Positions 19,197 through 29,684 of a stretch of 64,000 nucleotides of DNA are shown piece by piece (position 1 is the first letter of the stretch; every line of letters begins with the position of its first letter). The notes under the pieces are model-generated. The model was not told the origin of the DNA. It saw only the letters and a list, made by a program, of their open reading frames with translations, and did not search any database. This stretch comes from Desmonostoc muscorum FACHB-395. Lineage in GTDB: Bacteria; Cyanobacteriota; Cyanobacteriia; Cyanobacteriales; Nostocaceae. The stretch is from assembly GCF_014698035.1 (NCBI RefSeq), contig NZ_JACJSF010000004.1:1-64000 (forward strand), in the 5' to 3' direction. Both the position numbers and the translations under genes were made by a program.

Positions 19197-19401
19197 GGGT
19201 ATATTCAAATTAATCAAGAGCATTTTGAAAAATTTAACAGAATTTAGCATTATTGAGGTTGCTAAAACCTAGACTATTTCGTAAACTGATACATTTTTAA
19301 AGTTTGTTGTACAATGGACTTTAAAAATGTATTTATTATTCTCTGAATAATAAAATCGTTAGTTAAAACTTTGAAATGTTATTCAAATATTAGTATTACC
19401 A

Positions 19402-22400
19402 ATGATTACATTATCAAATTATCAAATTATAGAATTAATTGATGAGGGGATAAAAACTGCTGTTTATCGAGCCAAGAGAAATCAAGATGGTCAAATAGTA
19501 GTTATTAAGCTTTTAAAAACAGAATACCCTGAGCTAAGAGATATAGCAGCCTTTAAACATGAATATGAGCTAATCAAAGATTTAGATATCCCAGGAGTTA
19601 TTCAAGCTCATAGTTTAGAAAAATACAACAATGGTTTTGCTATTGTTTTAGAAAACTTTGATGGCATTTCTCTCTACAAAACTATCCAGACAGAAAAAAT
19701 TGAGTTACGAAATTTTCTCAATATAGGCATTCAAATTACTCAAGCTTTAGGTGAATTACATCAAAGTTATATTATCCATAAAGATATTAAACCACAAAAT
19801 ATTATTGTTAATTTAGCAACCTGTCAAGTTAAAATCATTGATTTTTCTATCTCATCATTACTTTTTCAAGAGAAACCCAAACTCAGTAATCCTGGTTTGC
19901 TTGAAGGAACTCTAGCCTATATGTCTCCAGAGCAAACGGGAAGAATGAATCGGTCAGTTGATTACCGTACAGACTTTTATTCTTTGGGTGTAACTTTTTA
20001 TGAAATGCTCACAGGTCAGTTACCATTCTCAGCAACCGATCCAATGGAGTTAGTTCATTGTCATATTGCTAGACAACCCATAGCAGTAGAACAATTAAAT
20101 CCACAAATCCCTCAAGTAATTTCTGCAATTATTATGAAATTACTCAGCAAAACTGCTGAGGGAAGATATCAAAGTGCTTTTGGGATTAAAGCGGATTTAG
20201 AAACCTGTCTCGATCAATTAGAGCAAACTAATTCTATAACCAACTTTGCTATTGGCCAGCAGGATCATTCTAGCCAACTGCAAATTCCCGAAAAGTTGTA
20301 TGGACGAGAAGCAGAAATAAATATCTTAATGAATGCTTTTGAAAAAGTTAATCAAGGAAATAAAGAATTAATATTGGTTGCAGGTTACTCAGGTATTGGT
20401 AAATCAGCATTAGTTAACGAAATTCATAAACCTGTTATCAAAAACAGAGGCTATTTTATTGCTGGTAAATTTGAGCAATTTCAGCGCAATATTCCTTATG
20501 CTTCCCTGATTCAAGCATTTCAAGAGTTAATGCAGCAATTACTGACAGACAGTGAAGCACAACTATCTACTTGGAAAGAAAAACTTTTAGAGGCTTTAGT
20601 TCCGAATGCTCAAATTATTATTGATGTCATTCCTGAACTAGAACTGATTATTGGAAAACAAACAGAAGTCCCACAACTAGCTTCAGCAGAAGCACAGAAT
20701 CGCTTTAACTTGGTTTTTCAAAAGTTTATCAATGTGTTTGCTCAAAAAGAACATCCATTAGTTGTATTTTTAGATGATTTACAATGGGCAGATTTAGCTT
20801 CATTAAAATTAATTCAGTTATTGATTACAGATGCTGAAATTCAATATTTATTGCTCATCGGAGCTTATCGAGATAATGAAGTTGATGCTAGCCATTCTTT
20901 AATGCTAGTTTTGCAGGAAATTGAAAAAAGTAATAGCCCTGTACAGATTATTCACTGTCAAAATCTAAAAATTACTCATATTTGTAAATTGGTTAGCGAC
21001 ACTCTAAAATCTAGTTTAGAGAACTCCAAAGAATTAGCAAAATTGATTTTCAATAAAACTGCTGGCAATCCATTTTTTATCAATCAATTACTCAAGTTTA
21101 TTCATCAAGAAAATTTACTTTTGTTTGATTTTCTTACTGGTCAATGGCAATGGGAAATTCAGCACATTCAGGCGCTAGAAATTACTGAGAATGTTGTTGA
21201 ATTGATGATAGGTAAAATTCAGAAGCTCAAAGACACCACACAAAATATTTTAAAAATAGCTGCCTGTATTGGCAATCGATTTAATTTAAATATACTTTCT
21301 TGTGTTAACGAAAAATCTCATAATGACACAGCTTTGGAGATTTGGGAAGCATTACAAGCTGGTTTAATTCTACCTTTAAGCGATAATTATAAATTACCAC
21401 ATCTATTAGATTATGTTGAGATTTTTGTAATTGATTATAAATTTCTTCACGATCGCGTGCAACAAGCGGCTTATGCTTTGATACCCAATGAGCAGAAAAA
21501 AGAGATTCATTTAAATATTGGTAGACTGCTATTAAAGAATATAGACGAAAGTTTGCTAGAAGAAAGAATCTTCGATATTGTTAACCAATTCAATATCGGT
21601 ATCGAACTGATTACCTCTCTAGAAGAAAGATATAAAATAGCTAAGTTAAATCTTATTTCTGGACGAAAAGCTAAGGATTCTGCTGCTTACGAATCTGCTG
21701 TAAAGTTTCTGAGGCAAGGTCTGAGTTTACTCGCAGTCGATTGTTGGCAAAACTATTATGAACTAACTCTTAACCTCCATGTAGAAACTGTAGAAGCAGA
21801 GTATTTAAATACAAATTTTGAGCAAGCAGAAGCATTATTTATTAGTGTTATAAGCAATAGCAAAAGTATTCTTGATGCTGTTAAAGTATATGAGAAAAAA
21901 ATTCAGTTTTATGTTGCTCAAAATCAAATGCGAGAAGCATTAGATTTAGATTTGCAGGTGCTAGAGATGCTGGGAGTCTCTTTATCTCAAACTCCACCAG
22001 CAGAGTTAAAAGTTGAAGAATTAGTCAATCTGCCAGAAATGACTGATGCTCATAAGCTAGCTGCTATGAGGATATTAATGACAGCTATGCCTCCGGCTTA
22101 TTTAGCCGATCCTGCACTTTTACCATTGATTGCTTTTACGATGGTTGATTTATGTGTGCAGTATGGCAATTCATCTTTTGCAGCTTACGCCTATGGTTTT
22201 TATGGGCTAATTTTATGTGGGCCTCTTAAGGAGATTGAATCAGGTTATAGATTTGGTAAATTATCTTTGCAGATTTTAGATAAATTCAACGCTAGAGAAA
22301 TCAAATCTAAAGTTTATGCACTATTTAATATTTTTGTTAGACATTGGAAAGAACATATTAAAGCAACTATAGAACCTTTACAAGATGGTGTTCAAAGTGG

Positions 22401-24738
22401 TTTAGATACAGGTGATATTGAGTATGTAGGTTACAATGGATTATTAGTTTGTTGGCATCCTTTTTGGGTTGGAGAAAACTTAGAGATTGTTGAACAAAGA
22501 CTAGAACAATATATTAATTTAGCACACAAGATAAAACAAGAGCATTTTACCATTTGTTTGCTTATTTTAAAACAAATGATAATCGAACTAGTTCAAGGGA
22601 CTGATAATAAATCTTATTTAGAAGGTGAGAGTTTTAACAAATCTGTAATGCAGAGAATGGCAGGAAATATTACAGCTATCTTTTATAGTTATCTTGCCAA
22701 AAGCATTTTGAGTTATTTCTTTAAAGATTATAGCCAGTCTGTTAAAAATGCTCAATTAGCACAACAGTATGAAGTTGCCGTTGGTGGGACTGTTTATCTA
22801 TGTGAATATAAATTTTATTATTCTCTGGCATTGTTAGCCTTCTTTTTAAAGACTACTTCTCAAATAGATACAAAAGCTGATATAGAGATAGTAGAACAAA
22901 ATCAAAAACAATTAAAAGAATGGGCAGATCATGCACCTGCAAATAATCAGCATAAATACGATCTAGTAGAGGCAGAAAAAGCACGATTTTTAGGCCAAGT
23001 CTTAGTAGCAATGGAACACTACGATCGCGCCATTCAAGGCGCTCATAATTTTGGATATATTCATGAAGAGGCGCTAGCTTATGAATGTGCGGCAGAATTT
23101 TATCTCAGTCTAGGAAGAAATGAATTTGCCTCCCTCTACATGACAAAGGCACATTATGGTTATCGCCGTTGGGGAGCAAGTGCTAAATTTAAGGATCTGG
23201 AATCAAAATACCCAGAATTAATTGCTAAGGTTTCCACTCACTCTCAACTAGGCTTTACAAGTAATACTATTACTACTTCTACTGCTAATGAAAAGTCAAG
23301 CGGACTAGATTTTATTACAGTTATTAAAGCATCGCAAGCTTTATCAGAAGTAATTTTATTGGAAAGTTTGCTAGAAAAATTAATGACAATTGTAATTGAG
23401 AATGCTGGCGCTCAAACTGGTATCTTGCTTTTAGATAAAGGAGGAAAATTATTTATTGAGGCTCAAGCAGATGTAGACCAAGATGATTTAACTGTTGGTC
23501 AATCAATACCAGTCGAAAATAGCCATAAATTGCCTGTATCTGTAATTAATTATGTCACAAGAACAAAAAAAGATGTGGTTTTATCTGATGCCAGTAGTGA
23601 AGGAAGTTTTACGATAGACCCGTACATTATTGAGCATCGTATAAAATCTCTTATGTGTACTTCTATTGTGAATCAAGGCAAACTAATTGGGTTACTTTAT
23701 TTAGAAAATAATTTAACAGTGGGAGCATTTACGTCGGATAGAATACAGGTATTAAAAATACTATTTTCGCAAGCAGCTATTTCTTTAGAAAATGCCCGAC
23801 TCTACGCAAATTTAGAGGAAAAAATTGAGGAAAGAACGAGGGAGATAAATGAAAAGAATGTGCGATTAAATCAAACACTACATGAATTAAAATTAGCTCA
23901 AGCTCAACTTATTCAGACAGAAAAAATGTCCAGCTTGGGCCAAATGATTGCTGGTATTGCTCATGAAATTAATAACCCTGTAAGCTTTATTCATGGCAAT
24001 TTAGATCACATTAATAATTACACACAGGATTTACTTAGTTTAATTAATATTTATCAAAATATCTACCCTAATGTCGCACCAGAGATTGAAGAGTTTTTAG
24101 AGAATATTGACGTTGATTTTATTAAAGAAGATATACCTAAAACTTTATCTTCGATGAAAATTGGTACGCAACGCATTCGAGAAATTGTGCTGACATTGCG
24201 TAATTTCTCTCGGTTAGATGAGGCTGATATGAAACCTGTTAACATTCATCAGGGAATTGAGAGTACGTTACTAATTTTGCAAAGCCGTCTTCAAGCCAAA
24301 CCAGGTAAGCCTGCAATTGAGATTATCAAAAATTATAGTGAGTTGCCAAACGTGGAATGTTATGCTGGGCAACTCAATCAGGTATTTATGAATATTCTGA
24401 ATAATGCGATTGATGCTTTAGAAAGGTCAAATCAGGAAACAACAGCAGAGGAAATTAAGAGTGATTCTAGTGCGATCGCTATTCGTACCCAACTAGTCAA
24501 TCCTGATTTAGTCGCTATTTTCATTAGGGATAATGGGGTTGGTATGAGTGATAGTGTCAGACAAAAAATATTTGATCCTTTTTTCACTACTAAACCTGTG
24601 GGACAAGGTACTGGTTTAGGATTATCAATCACTTATCAAATTGTAGTAGACAAACATCACGGGACAATAGAGTGCATTTCTGCACCTGGACAGGGTGCAG
24701 AGTTTATTATTCAAATTCCCTGTCGGCAAAAACGGTAA
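19402..24738 (+). CDS. Trifunctional Ser/Thr kinase / ATPase / GAF sensor histidine kinase
   Basis: A 1778-residue signalling protein of a type common in Nostoc. Domains in order: Ser/Thr kinase (1-275; Lys36, catalytic loop HKDIKPQN at 126-133, activation segment GTLAYMSPEQTGR); a large STAND-like ATPase (P-loop GYSGIGKS at 328-335; Walker B LVVFLDDLQWAD); a helical TPR-like middle (about 690-1290); GAF (about 1310-1460); a coiled coil; HisKA (GIAHEINNP, His about 1520); and HATPase (NNAIDAL, DNGVGM, GQGTGLGLS). The kinase magnesium motif reads DFS instead of DFG, as often in this group. The start is the ATG at 19402. It is followed by the convergent hoxEF operon, with no receiver gene adjacent. 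Confidence 0.93.
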   Translation: MITLSNYQIIELIDEGIKTAVYRAKRNQDGQIVVIKLLKTEYPELRDIAAFKHEYELIKDLDIPGVIQAHSLEKYNNGFAIVLENFDGISLYKTIQTEKIELRNFLNIGIQITQALGELHQSYIIHKDIKPQNIIVNLATCQVKIIDFSISSLLFQEKPKLSNPGLLEGTLAYMSPEQTGRMNRSVDYRTDFYSLGVTFYEMLTGQLPFSATDPMELVHCHIARQPIAVEQLNPQIPQVISAIIMKLLSKTAEGRYQSAFGIKADLETCLDQLEQTNSITNFAIGQQDHSSQLQIPEKLYGREAEINILMNAFEKVNQGNKELILVAGYSGIGKSALVNEIHKPVIKNRGYFIAGKFEQFQRNIPYASLIQAFQELMQQLLTDSEAQLSTWKEKLLEALVPNAQIIIDVIPELELIIGKQTEVPQLASAEAQNRFNLVFQKFINVFAQKEHPLVVFLDDLQWADLASLKLIQLLITDAEIQYLLLIGAYRDNEVDASHSLMLVLQEIEKSNSPVQIIHCQNLKITHICKLVSDTLKSSLENSKELAKLIFNKTAGNPFFINQLLKFIHQENLLLFDFLTGQWQWEIQHIQALEITENVVELMIGKIQKLKDTTQNILKIAACIGNRFNLNILSCVNEKSHNDTALEIWEALQAGLILPLSDNYKLPHLLDYVEIFVIDYKFLHDRVQQAAYALIPNEQKKEIHLNIGRLLLKNIDESLLEERIFDIVNQFNIGIELITSLEERYKIAKLNLISGRKAKDSAAYESAVKFLRQGLSLLAVDCWQNYYELTLNLHVETVEAEYLNTNFEQAEALFISVISNSKSILDAVKVYEKKIQFYVAQNQMREALDLDLQVLEMLGVSLSQTPPAELKVEELVNLPEMTDAHKLAAMRILMTAMPPAYLADPALLPLIAFTMVDLCVQYGNSSFAAYAYGFYGLILCGPLKEIESGYRFGKLSLQILDKFNAREIKSKVYALFNIFVRHWKEHIKATIEPLQDGVQSGLDTGDIEYVGYNGLLVCWHPFWVGENLEIVEQRLEQYINLAHKIKQEHFTICLLILKQMIIELVQGTDNKSYLEGESFNKSVMQRMAGNITAIFYSYLAKSILSYFFKDYSQSVKNAQLAQQYEVAVGGTVYLCEYKFYYSLALLAFFLKTTSQIDTKADIEIVEQNQKQLKEWADHAPANNQHKYDLVEAEKARFLGQVLVAMEHYDRAIQGAHNFGYIHEEALAYECAAEFYLSLGRNEFASLYMTKAHYGYRRWGASAKFKDLESKYPELIAKVSTHSQLGFTSNTITTSTANEKSSGLDFITVIKASQALSEVILLESLLEKLMTIVIENAGAQTGILLLDKGGKLFIEAQADVDQDDLTVGQSIPVENSHKLPVSVINYVTRTKKDVVLSDASSEGSFTIDPYIIEHRIKSLMCTSIVNQGKLIGLLYLENNLTVGAFTSDRIQVLKILFSQAAISLENARLYANLEEKIEERTREINEKNVRLNQTLHELKLAQAQLIQTEKMSSLGQMIAGIAHEINNPVSFIHGNLDHINNYTQDLLSLINIYQNIYPNVAPEIEEFLENIDVDFIKEDIPKTLSSMKIGTQRIREIVLTLRNFSRLDEADMKPVNIHQGIESTLLILQSRLQAKPGKPAIEIIKNYSELPNVECYAGQLNQVFMNILNNAIDALERSNQETTAEEIKSDSSAIAIRTQLVNPDLVAIFIRDNGVGMSDSVRQKIFDPFFTTKPVGQGTGLGLSITYQIVVDKHHGTIECISAPGQGAEFIIQIPCRQKR

Positions 24739-24848
24739 TCTAGCATCAGATATGTCATCAAAAAATGCACCAATATTAAATCCCTTCCATACGAACACAC
24801 ATTGTTTAATTAAGGTGACTAACTTAGTCACACTCTCTAATATCAGCT

Positions 24849-26477
24849 TTAACTAATGGGTTCGTTGATCAAAGCCAAATACTCATCACGGAAATAACGT
24901 AAAGTACTAAATACCGGATTGGGTGCAGACTGACCAAGACCACACAAACTAGTATGTTTCACCATATCGCATAGTTCTTCCAACAATTCCAAGTCAGCAA
25001 AAGATGCTTTACCTTCACTCATCTTTGTTAACAAGCGATACAACTGTACCGTTCCCACCCGACAGGGAATGCACTTACCACACGATTCATCCATACAAAA
25101 TTCCATGAAAAAGCGGGCGACATCCACCATATTGGTAGTTTCATCCATGACAATCATGCCACCGGAACCCATCATCGAACCCAATTGAGTGAGTGATTCA
25201 TAATCTACCGGACTATCAAAAGCTGTTGCTGGGATACATCCCCCGGAAGGGCCGCCAGTTTGTACTGCTTTTACCACACCGCCATCTGGTACGCCACCGC
25301 CCATTGTTTCCACAATCTGCTTTAATGAAGTTCCCATCGGTACTTCTATCAAACCTGTGTTACGGATTTTGCCTGCCAAGGCAAAAACCTTTGTGCCTTT
25401 ACTCTTTTCGGTGCCAATGCTGGCGAACCAGTCAGCACCGTTGCGAATAATGGGTGCAATATTGGCGTAGGTTTCAACGTTATTAATTAAAGTAGGATTG
25501 CCCCATAAACCAGACTCAGCAGGGTAGGGCGGACGGGGATGAGGAGTGCCGCGTTTACCTTCAATAGAAGCCATTAAAGCAGTTTCTTCACCACAAACAT
25601 AAGCCCCAGCACCGATACGAATATCAATCTTAAAATCAAATCGAGAGTTGAAAATTTGAGTGCCCAAAATGCCAAGGCGTTGGGCTTGACGAATGGCAGT
25701 TTGCAGACGATTGATAGCGATGGGATATTCTGCCCGAATGTAGATGTAGCCTTGATTTGCGCCTACAGAATATGCTGCGATCGCCATTCCTTCCAAAACG
25801 CGATGAGGATCACTTTCTAAGACGCTGCGATCCATAAATGCCCCCGGATCTCCCTCATCGGCGTTACAAATTACGAATTTGCGATCGCTTTGTTCGCTAC
25901 TTTTTGCTTTGGCAACTGTTGCCCATTTCAAACCTGTAGGATAACCAGCACCACCACGTCCCCTTAAACCACTGCGGGTAATCGCATCTACTACTTCGTT
26001 GGGTGTCATCTCCCGTAAGACATGGTAAAGCGCTTGATAACCTTTGGCAGCAATATAAGATTGAATGCGTTCTGGGTCGATTTTGCCACTGTTTTCTAAA
26101 ACAATCGGCATCTGAGACGTAAAAAATGGATGAGTTAAATCACCTTGTTGAACTGTTGTTTCTCCTCCATTGAGAGCAGTGATAATTGAGAAGGCATCAC
26201 CAGGTGTAACTTTCTCATAAAGCTTACCTAGACTTTCTGGTTCGGTGTTTTTCCTAACCTGTACTAATGGGCCTTTACAGCACAAACGCATACAACCAAC
26301 GCCACGAACTTCTACTGTTTCTGCCAAATTTTCTGCTATAACAGCCTCTTCCAAACGCTGTTTGACGGCTTGTGAATTGGCAGATAGGCAACCAGCTGCA
26401 ACACAACAACGAATTTGTACAGGTTTCTCTAAAGCACGTTCTTTTTTGGAAATTTCAATTAATTCAGGTAGATCCAT
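24849..26477 (-). CDS. hoxF: HoxF-type diaphorase subunit (NADH-binding, NuoF-like)
   Basis: A 542-residue flavoprotein subunit of the bidirectional hydrogenase diaphorase, also related to complex I NuoF. The N-terminal thioredoxin-like 2Fe-2S domain has Cys in [11 protein letters not shown] and [10 protein letters not shown]. The NADH/FMN region reads [16 protein letters not shown] and [21 protein letters not shown]-terminal 4Fe-4S site reads [12 protein letters not shown] with a distal Cys in TSLCGLGQ. The start at ATG 26477 ([10 protein letters not shown]) is chosen over the upstream TTG at 26504 because AAGGATGG precedes it. It overlaps the end of hoxE by 14 bases, so the two are coupled. 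hoxU, hoxY and hoxH are not adjacent. Confidence 0.9.
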   Translation of the reverse strand: MDLPELIEISKKERALEKPVQIRCCVAAGCLSANSQAVKQRLEEAVIAENLAETVEVRGVGCMRLCCKGPLVQVRKNTEPESLGKLYEKVTPGDAFSIITALNGGETTVQQGDLTHPFFTSQMPIVLENSGKIDPERIQSYIAAKGYQALYHVLREMTPNEVVDAITRSGLRGRGGAGYPTGLKWATVAKAKSSEQSDRKFVICNADEGDPGAFMDRSVLESDPHRVLEGMAIAAYSVGANQGYIYIRAEYPIAINRLQTAIRQAQRLGILGTQIFNSRFDFKIDIRIGAGAYVCGEETALMASIEGKRGTPHPRPPYPAESGLWGNPTLINNVETYANIAPIIRNGADWFASIGTEKSKGTKVFALAGKIRNTGLIEVPMGTSLKQIVETMGGGVPDGGVVKAVQTGGPSGGCIPATAFDSPVDYESLTQLGSMMGSGGMIVMDETTNMVDVARFFMEFCMDESCGKCIPCRVGTVQLYRLLTKMSEGKASFADLELLEELCDMVKHTSLCGLGQSAPNPVFSTLRYFRDEYLALINEPIS

Positions 26478-26997
26478 CTTGCAACCATCCTTTGATGCGC
26501 TCAAGGACTGATTCAGCAGTTTGATTGCCTAAAACAGTGCCATCAAACACTACAGCAGGCGCAATTCCACAAGCACCCAAACATCTTGCTGTTAACAGTG
26601 AAATTTGACCATCTGCGGAGGTTTCACCAGCGTGAATGTGAGTAGACTTTTCTACGTTTGCCAGGATAGCTGGAGCGCCTTTGACGTAACAAGCTGTACC
26701 CGTACACACCACACAGGTATGCACGCCACTAGGTGCAAGTGAAAACAAATGGTAGAAGGTGGCAACACCATAAACTCGACTAGGTGGCAGTTTGAGACTA
26801 TGAGCAATGTAAATTAATATATCATTCTCTAAATAGCCAAAAAGTTCCTGCGCTTTATGCAATATTTCAATGAGTGCATCCTGTTCATACTGGTGGCGTT
26901 TGATCGTTGCTTCCAGCATTTTAAAGCGCTTATCACCATGAGTTATAGAAGATATTTTTGTTGTGTTGTTACTTTTAACACCAGATATTGAGTTCAT
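26464..26997 (-). CDS. hoxE: HoxE-type 2Fe-2S diaphorase subunit (NuoE-like)
   Basis: A 177-residue thioredoxin-like 2Fe-2S protein that passes electrons within the Hox diaphorase. The helical N-terminus ([20 protein letters not shown]) is typical of NuoE/HoxE. The four cluster cysteines are in CTGTAC (with CVVCTGTAC around it) and ARCLGACG. The start at ATG 26997 (MNSISGVK) follows GGAGAGG at 11 bases; the frame continues upstream to 27060, but that segment crosses the promoter's expected leader. First gene of the hoxEF operon. The shared promoter motif lies 65 bases upstream, with a -10 TATCAT. Confidence 0.9.
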   Translation of the reverse strand: MNSISGVKSNNTTKISSITHGDKRFKMLEATIKRHQYEQDALIEILHKAQELFGYLENDILIYIAHSLKLPPSRVYGVATFYHLFSLAPSGVHTCVVCTGTACYVKGAPAILANVEKSTHIHAGETSADGQISLLTARCLGACGIAPAVVFDGTVLGNQTAESVLERIKGWLQDGST

Positions 26998-27045
26998 CCT
27001 TTGAGCCTCTCCTCTCTTCAGGATATTATGAGTCTCACAGTTTTG

Positions 27046-27078
27046 ATGATAGGAAAACAACTTGAGGAACTTGTGAGG
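27046..27078 (-). promoter_or_regulatory. Shared island promoter element, hoxE copy
   Basis: Read on the minus strand: CCTCACAAGTTCCTCAA (27062-27078), a 10-base spacer, then TATCAT (27046-27051). The 17-mer is identical to the one before ppsA. It contains two direct half-sites, CACAA and CTCAA, nine bases apart. Confidence 0.65.
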
Positions 27079-27216
27079 AGAATAAGTAAATTTTTGGCTT
27101 TGCTGGATAAGGATATGATTTAATCAGGCTCCAGGCGCAGAGATCCAGAGAAAAGACTTATGATTTCGGAAAGAATGCCTAATTTTCATCACTTTATCAA
27201 TGCTATAAGTTTATAT

Positions 27217-27249
27217 CCTCACAACTTCCACAGATTTTTAGCTTAACCT
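27217..27249 (+). promoter_or_regulatory. Shared island promoter element, pfkA copy
   Basis: CCTCACAACTTCCACAG (27217-27233; 14 of 17 match the hoxE/ppsA sequence), a 10-base spacer, then TAACCT (27244-27249). It lies 144 bases before the pfkA start, further than in the other copies. Confidence 0.5.
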
Positions 27250-27392
27250 CAAGATATAGACAAAACAGGGTTTAAACGCCGAGGCAGAAGAAATCCTAAT
27301 CTTCCGCCTCTTACTTTCTGCCACGCCACCTGCTACAACAGATAGAACGTAGTCAGTGGTTCCTCTGCTTTTATTGTTGAGGTGTGATGACT

Positions 27393-28493
27393 ATGCAAAA
27401 ACGACTTGGCATTCTTACCAGTGGTGGCGACTGTCCCGGACTTAATGCTGTGATTCGGGCAGTTGTTAGTCATGCCACCCTCACCTATAACTGGCAGGTA
27501 GTGGGTATCCCTTATGCAACTAGAGGGCTTTTAGAGAGAAAGGTAATTCCTCTGAGGATACATGGTCTAGACCTACGTGGGATTGACCCCTTGCTGAATA
27601 TGGGAGGTACAATTCTGGGTAGCATCAACAAAGGCGATACTCTAGCTCATATTGACGAGATTGTTGCAGGCTATCATGCTTTAGAACTAGATGCCTTAAT
27701 TGGTATTGGTGGAGATGGCAGTTTAGCAATTCTCAACCAACTACAAAGCCAGGGAAACTGGCAGTTTATCGCCATTCCGAAAACAATTGATAATGATGTC
27801 GGCAAGACAGAAAGAGTAGTTGGGTTTGATACGGCGGTTAATACGATTGTTGATGCTCTAAATCGTTTGACATTTACAGCGGCCAGTCACGATCGCGTCA
27901 TGATTGTTGAAGTTATGGGACGCAAAGCAGGTCACTTAGCACTACACTCCGGTATTGCAGGTGGTGCAGATGTGATTTTGATTCCCGAAATTCCCTACAC
28001 AATTAAAGGTGTGTGCGAACATTTAGCAGAATTACGCGATCGCTGGGGACGCAGATTTGCAATTGTCGTTGTGGCGGAAGGCGCTCAAATAGCAGCCGAT
28101 TCATCTAGCCCTCAATCCTGCGAAAAGCCATCCTGTGGTATGGGTCAATATATTGCCGATGAGCTTCGCTATTGCAGTAACCATCAAATTGACATTCGGG
28201 TTTCCGTTTTAGGACACATCCAGCGAGGTGGTATTCCCTCAGCTTTAGACCGTTTGTTAGCAACCGCTTTTGGCAAAGCTGCGGTAGATTTATTAGCTGA
28301 TGGACAATCTGCACAGATGGTAGCTTGGCAAAATGGACAAGTTGTGGCAGTTCCTTTAGAGGCAGTCTTGGCTTGTAGTCCATGTTTTGTAGATCCCAAT
28401 AATTTCTTAGTGCAAACTGCGCGATCGGTCAGTACTTACATTGGCGACATTACTCCAGCGATCGTCAAAACAAAATTTAATGAGACTTTGTAA
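27393..28493 (+). CDS. pfkA: 6-phosphofructokinase
   Basis: A 366-residue cytoplasmic glycolytic kinase that phosphorylates fructose 6-phosphate. Family blocks: LGILTSGGDCPGLNAVIR, GIGGDGSLAI (nucleotide site), PKTIDNDVGKTE (catalytic Asp), VEVMGRKAGHLAL and LGHIQRGG. At the two positions that usually separate ATP- from pyrophosphate-dependent enzymes it has Gly (GGDGS, ATP-type) but Lys (PKTIDND, pyrophosphate-type), a mixed pattern. ATP use is more likely because of the Gly. The third possible start, ATG 27393, is chosen because GAGG lies 10 bases upstream; GTG 27384 and ATG 27387 are too close to it. It lies in the fermentation island and carries the shared promoter motif. Confidence 0.93.
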   Translation: MQKRLGILTSGGDCPGLNAVIRAVVSHATLTYNWQVVGIPYATRGLLERKVIPLRIHGLDLRGIDPLLNMGGTILGSINKGDTLAHIDEIVAGYHALELDALIGIGGDGSLAILNQLQSQGNWQFIAIPKTIDNDVGKTERVVGFDTAVNTIVDALNRLTFTAASHDRVMIVEVMGRKAGHLALHSGIAGGADVILIPEIPYTIKGVCEHLAELRDRWGRRFAIVVVAEGAQIAADSSSPQSCEKPSCGMGQYIADELRYCSNHQIDIRVSVLGHIQRGGIPSALDRLLATAFGKAAVDLLADGQSAQMVAWQNGQVVAVPLEAVLACSPCFVDPNNFLVQTARSVSTYIGDITPAIVKTKFNETL

Positions 28494-28581
28494 AAATCCA
28501 GTTCAAAATTGCCTGAAGCTGAAAATTAGCGAGGGTTTTACATTGAGAGAACTAGCCATTTCATCATTAATAGAATAATCT

Positions 28582-28611
28582 ATGTAGAGTCTTTAAAACT
28601 GTAGTCTACAT
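28582..28611. terminator. Hairpin between convergent genes
   Basis: ATGTAGA (28582-28588) pairs with TCTACAT (28605-28611), followed by TTTG. It sits between pfkA and the convergent response regulator and could end either transcript. The loop is long (16 bases), so this is uncertain. Confidence 0.3.
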
Positions 28612-28639
28612 TTTGATACTTTTATAAAAGTCGTTTAGT

Positions 28640-29029
28640 TTATAGATGGATAACTGGATTCCAATTAAGAATCTTACAGATGTCATCAACTAATTCTTGG
28701 GGTAGACAAGGCTTAGTAATTACCCCTGCTACTCCTAAATTTCTCAACTGCTGTTGTTCTTGAGGTTGAGCTTTAGCTGTCAGCATAATAGTAGGAATGT
28801 CACAGATTGCAGCAGTTGCCTGTAGCTGCTTAAAAGTAGTCGGCCCATCCATACCAGGCATCATTACATCTAGTAAAATGGCATCAGGATGCTCAGATTC
28901 TGCAATTTTTATTCCCTCGCTACCTGAAGATGCTGTTAATATGTCCCAACCAGCTACTGACTCTAACGAGATTTGAATAATTTCCCGCAGACTATCTTCA
29001 TCATCAATTACCAACAATCTCTTTGTCAT
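28640..29029 (-). CDS. Single-domain response regulator (CheY-like)
   Basis: A 129-residue receiver with no output domain. It has the acidic pair IDDED, phospho-acceptor Asp in AILLDVMMPGMDG (about residue 55), Thr in MLTAKAQ and Lys in GVITKPCLP. It should act as a phosphate shuttle or protein-binding switch, and a hybrid or PAS kinase is its expected partner. The PAS histidine kinase at 29940 is divergent from it, 910 bases away, and is the best local candidate. The shared promoter motif was not found upstream of this gene. Confidence 0.9.
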   Translation of the reverse strand: MTKRLLVIDDEDSLREIIQISLESVAGWDILTASSGSEGIKIAESEHPDAILLDVMMPGMDGPTTFKQLQATAAICDIPTIMLTAKAQPQEQQQLRNLGVAGVITKPCLPQELVDDICKILNWNPVIHL

Positions 29030-29507
29030 ATTTAATACTCCTTTTTATCTAGAGATACTTTTGTCAATCAAAACCCTAGTATTTTTTAGACAACTTTATT
29101 TTGATTGTGACTTCAAGTAATGTGCCAGGAAAATTATTTTAATACCCTCATAATAACATACTAAATAATAATTATGAAGATTTCGTGAGTAAGGTAAAAT
29201 TTAAACAAATACAATAGAAATCGACGTATAAATATCTTATAACTCAATATTCTTCCTAATTTGCTAATTAGTAGCATGAGGTTAATAAAGATGAGGTTTT
29301 TTTCCCGTAAATGAATTTATTTGGAGAATTATGATAGTCGCAAGGCAGTAATTGTGTCAGATATTTATTATTAGAGCATTTTGGGGCAGCACTACAATCG
29401 CATCTGAGTTAACGCAACAGCTTTGTTGAAGATGATAGCCATTTTAAATTAGCACTAATTCACATAATCTATTGGTTTTGACAAAAGATTACACCCCTTC
29501 ATAAAAT

Positions 29508-29524
29508 CCTCACAAACTTTCTAT
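29508..29524 (+). promoter_or_regulatory. Half match to the shared island promoter element
   Basis: CCTCACAAACTTTCTAT matches the first eight bases of the shared motif exactly. It also shares CTTTCTATAA with the segment just after the ppsA copy. The MITE at 29534 begins where the -10 would be. It may be a decayed promoter of the histidine kinase at 29940. Confidence 0.35.
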
Positions 29525-29533
29525 AAATTAGTA

Positions 29534-29684
29534 TATAGCGGTTCCCAATTGCATGGAATACAGACCTAACCCCTAGCCCCTTCCCTTGAAGGGAAGGGGA
29601 GTAAAATTCAAAGCCTCTCTCCTTTTAGGAGAGAGTTTTGGAGAGAGGTAAAAACTGTACTGCACCCAAGCAATAACCGCTATA
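29534..29684. mobile_element. MITE with TATAGCGGTT ends
   Basis: A 151-bp element bounded by TATAGCGGTT and AACCGCTATA. Two internal inverted repeats are present: CCCCTTCCCTTGAAGGGAAGGGG and CTCTCTCCTTTTAGGAGAGAG-like. No coding capacity and no clear target duplication. It lies between the half-site at 29508 and the kinase gene. The rest of the 29030-29939 gap is AT-rich with no gene seen. Confidence 0.65.

Noticed and set aside
26464-27060. hoxEF as complex I nuoE-nuoF
   Set aside because: Cyanobacterial complex I lacks these subunits, and the N-terminal thioredoxin-like 2Fe-2S domain of the large subunit fits HoxF.
29040-29160. Shared promoter motif upstream of the single-domain response regulator
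   Set aside because: TTTGATTGTGACTT on the plus strand resembles one half-site, but the second half-site and the spacing are absent.
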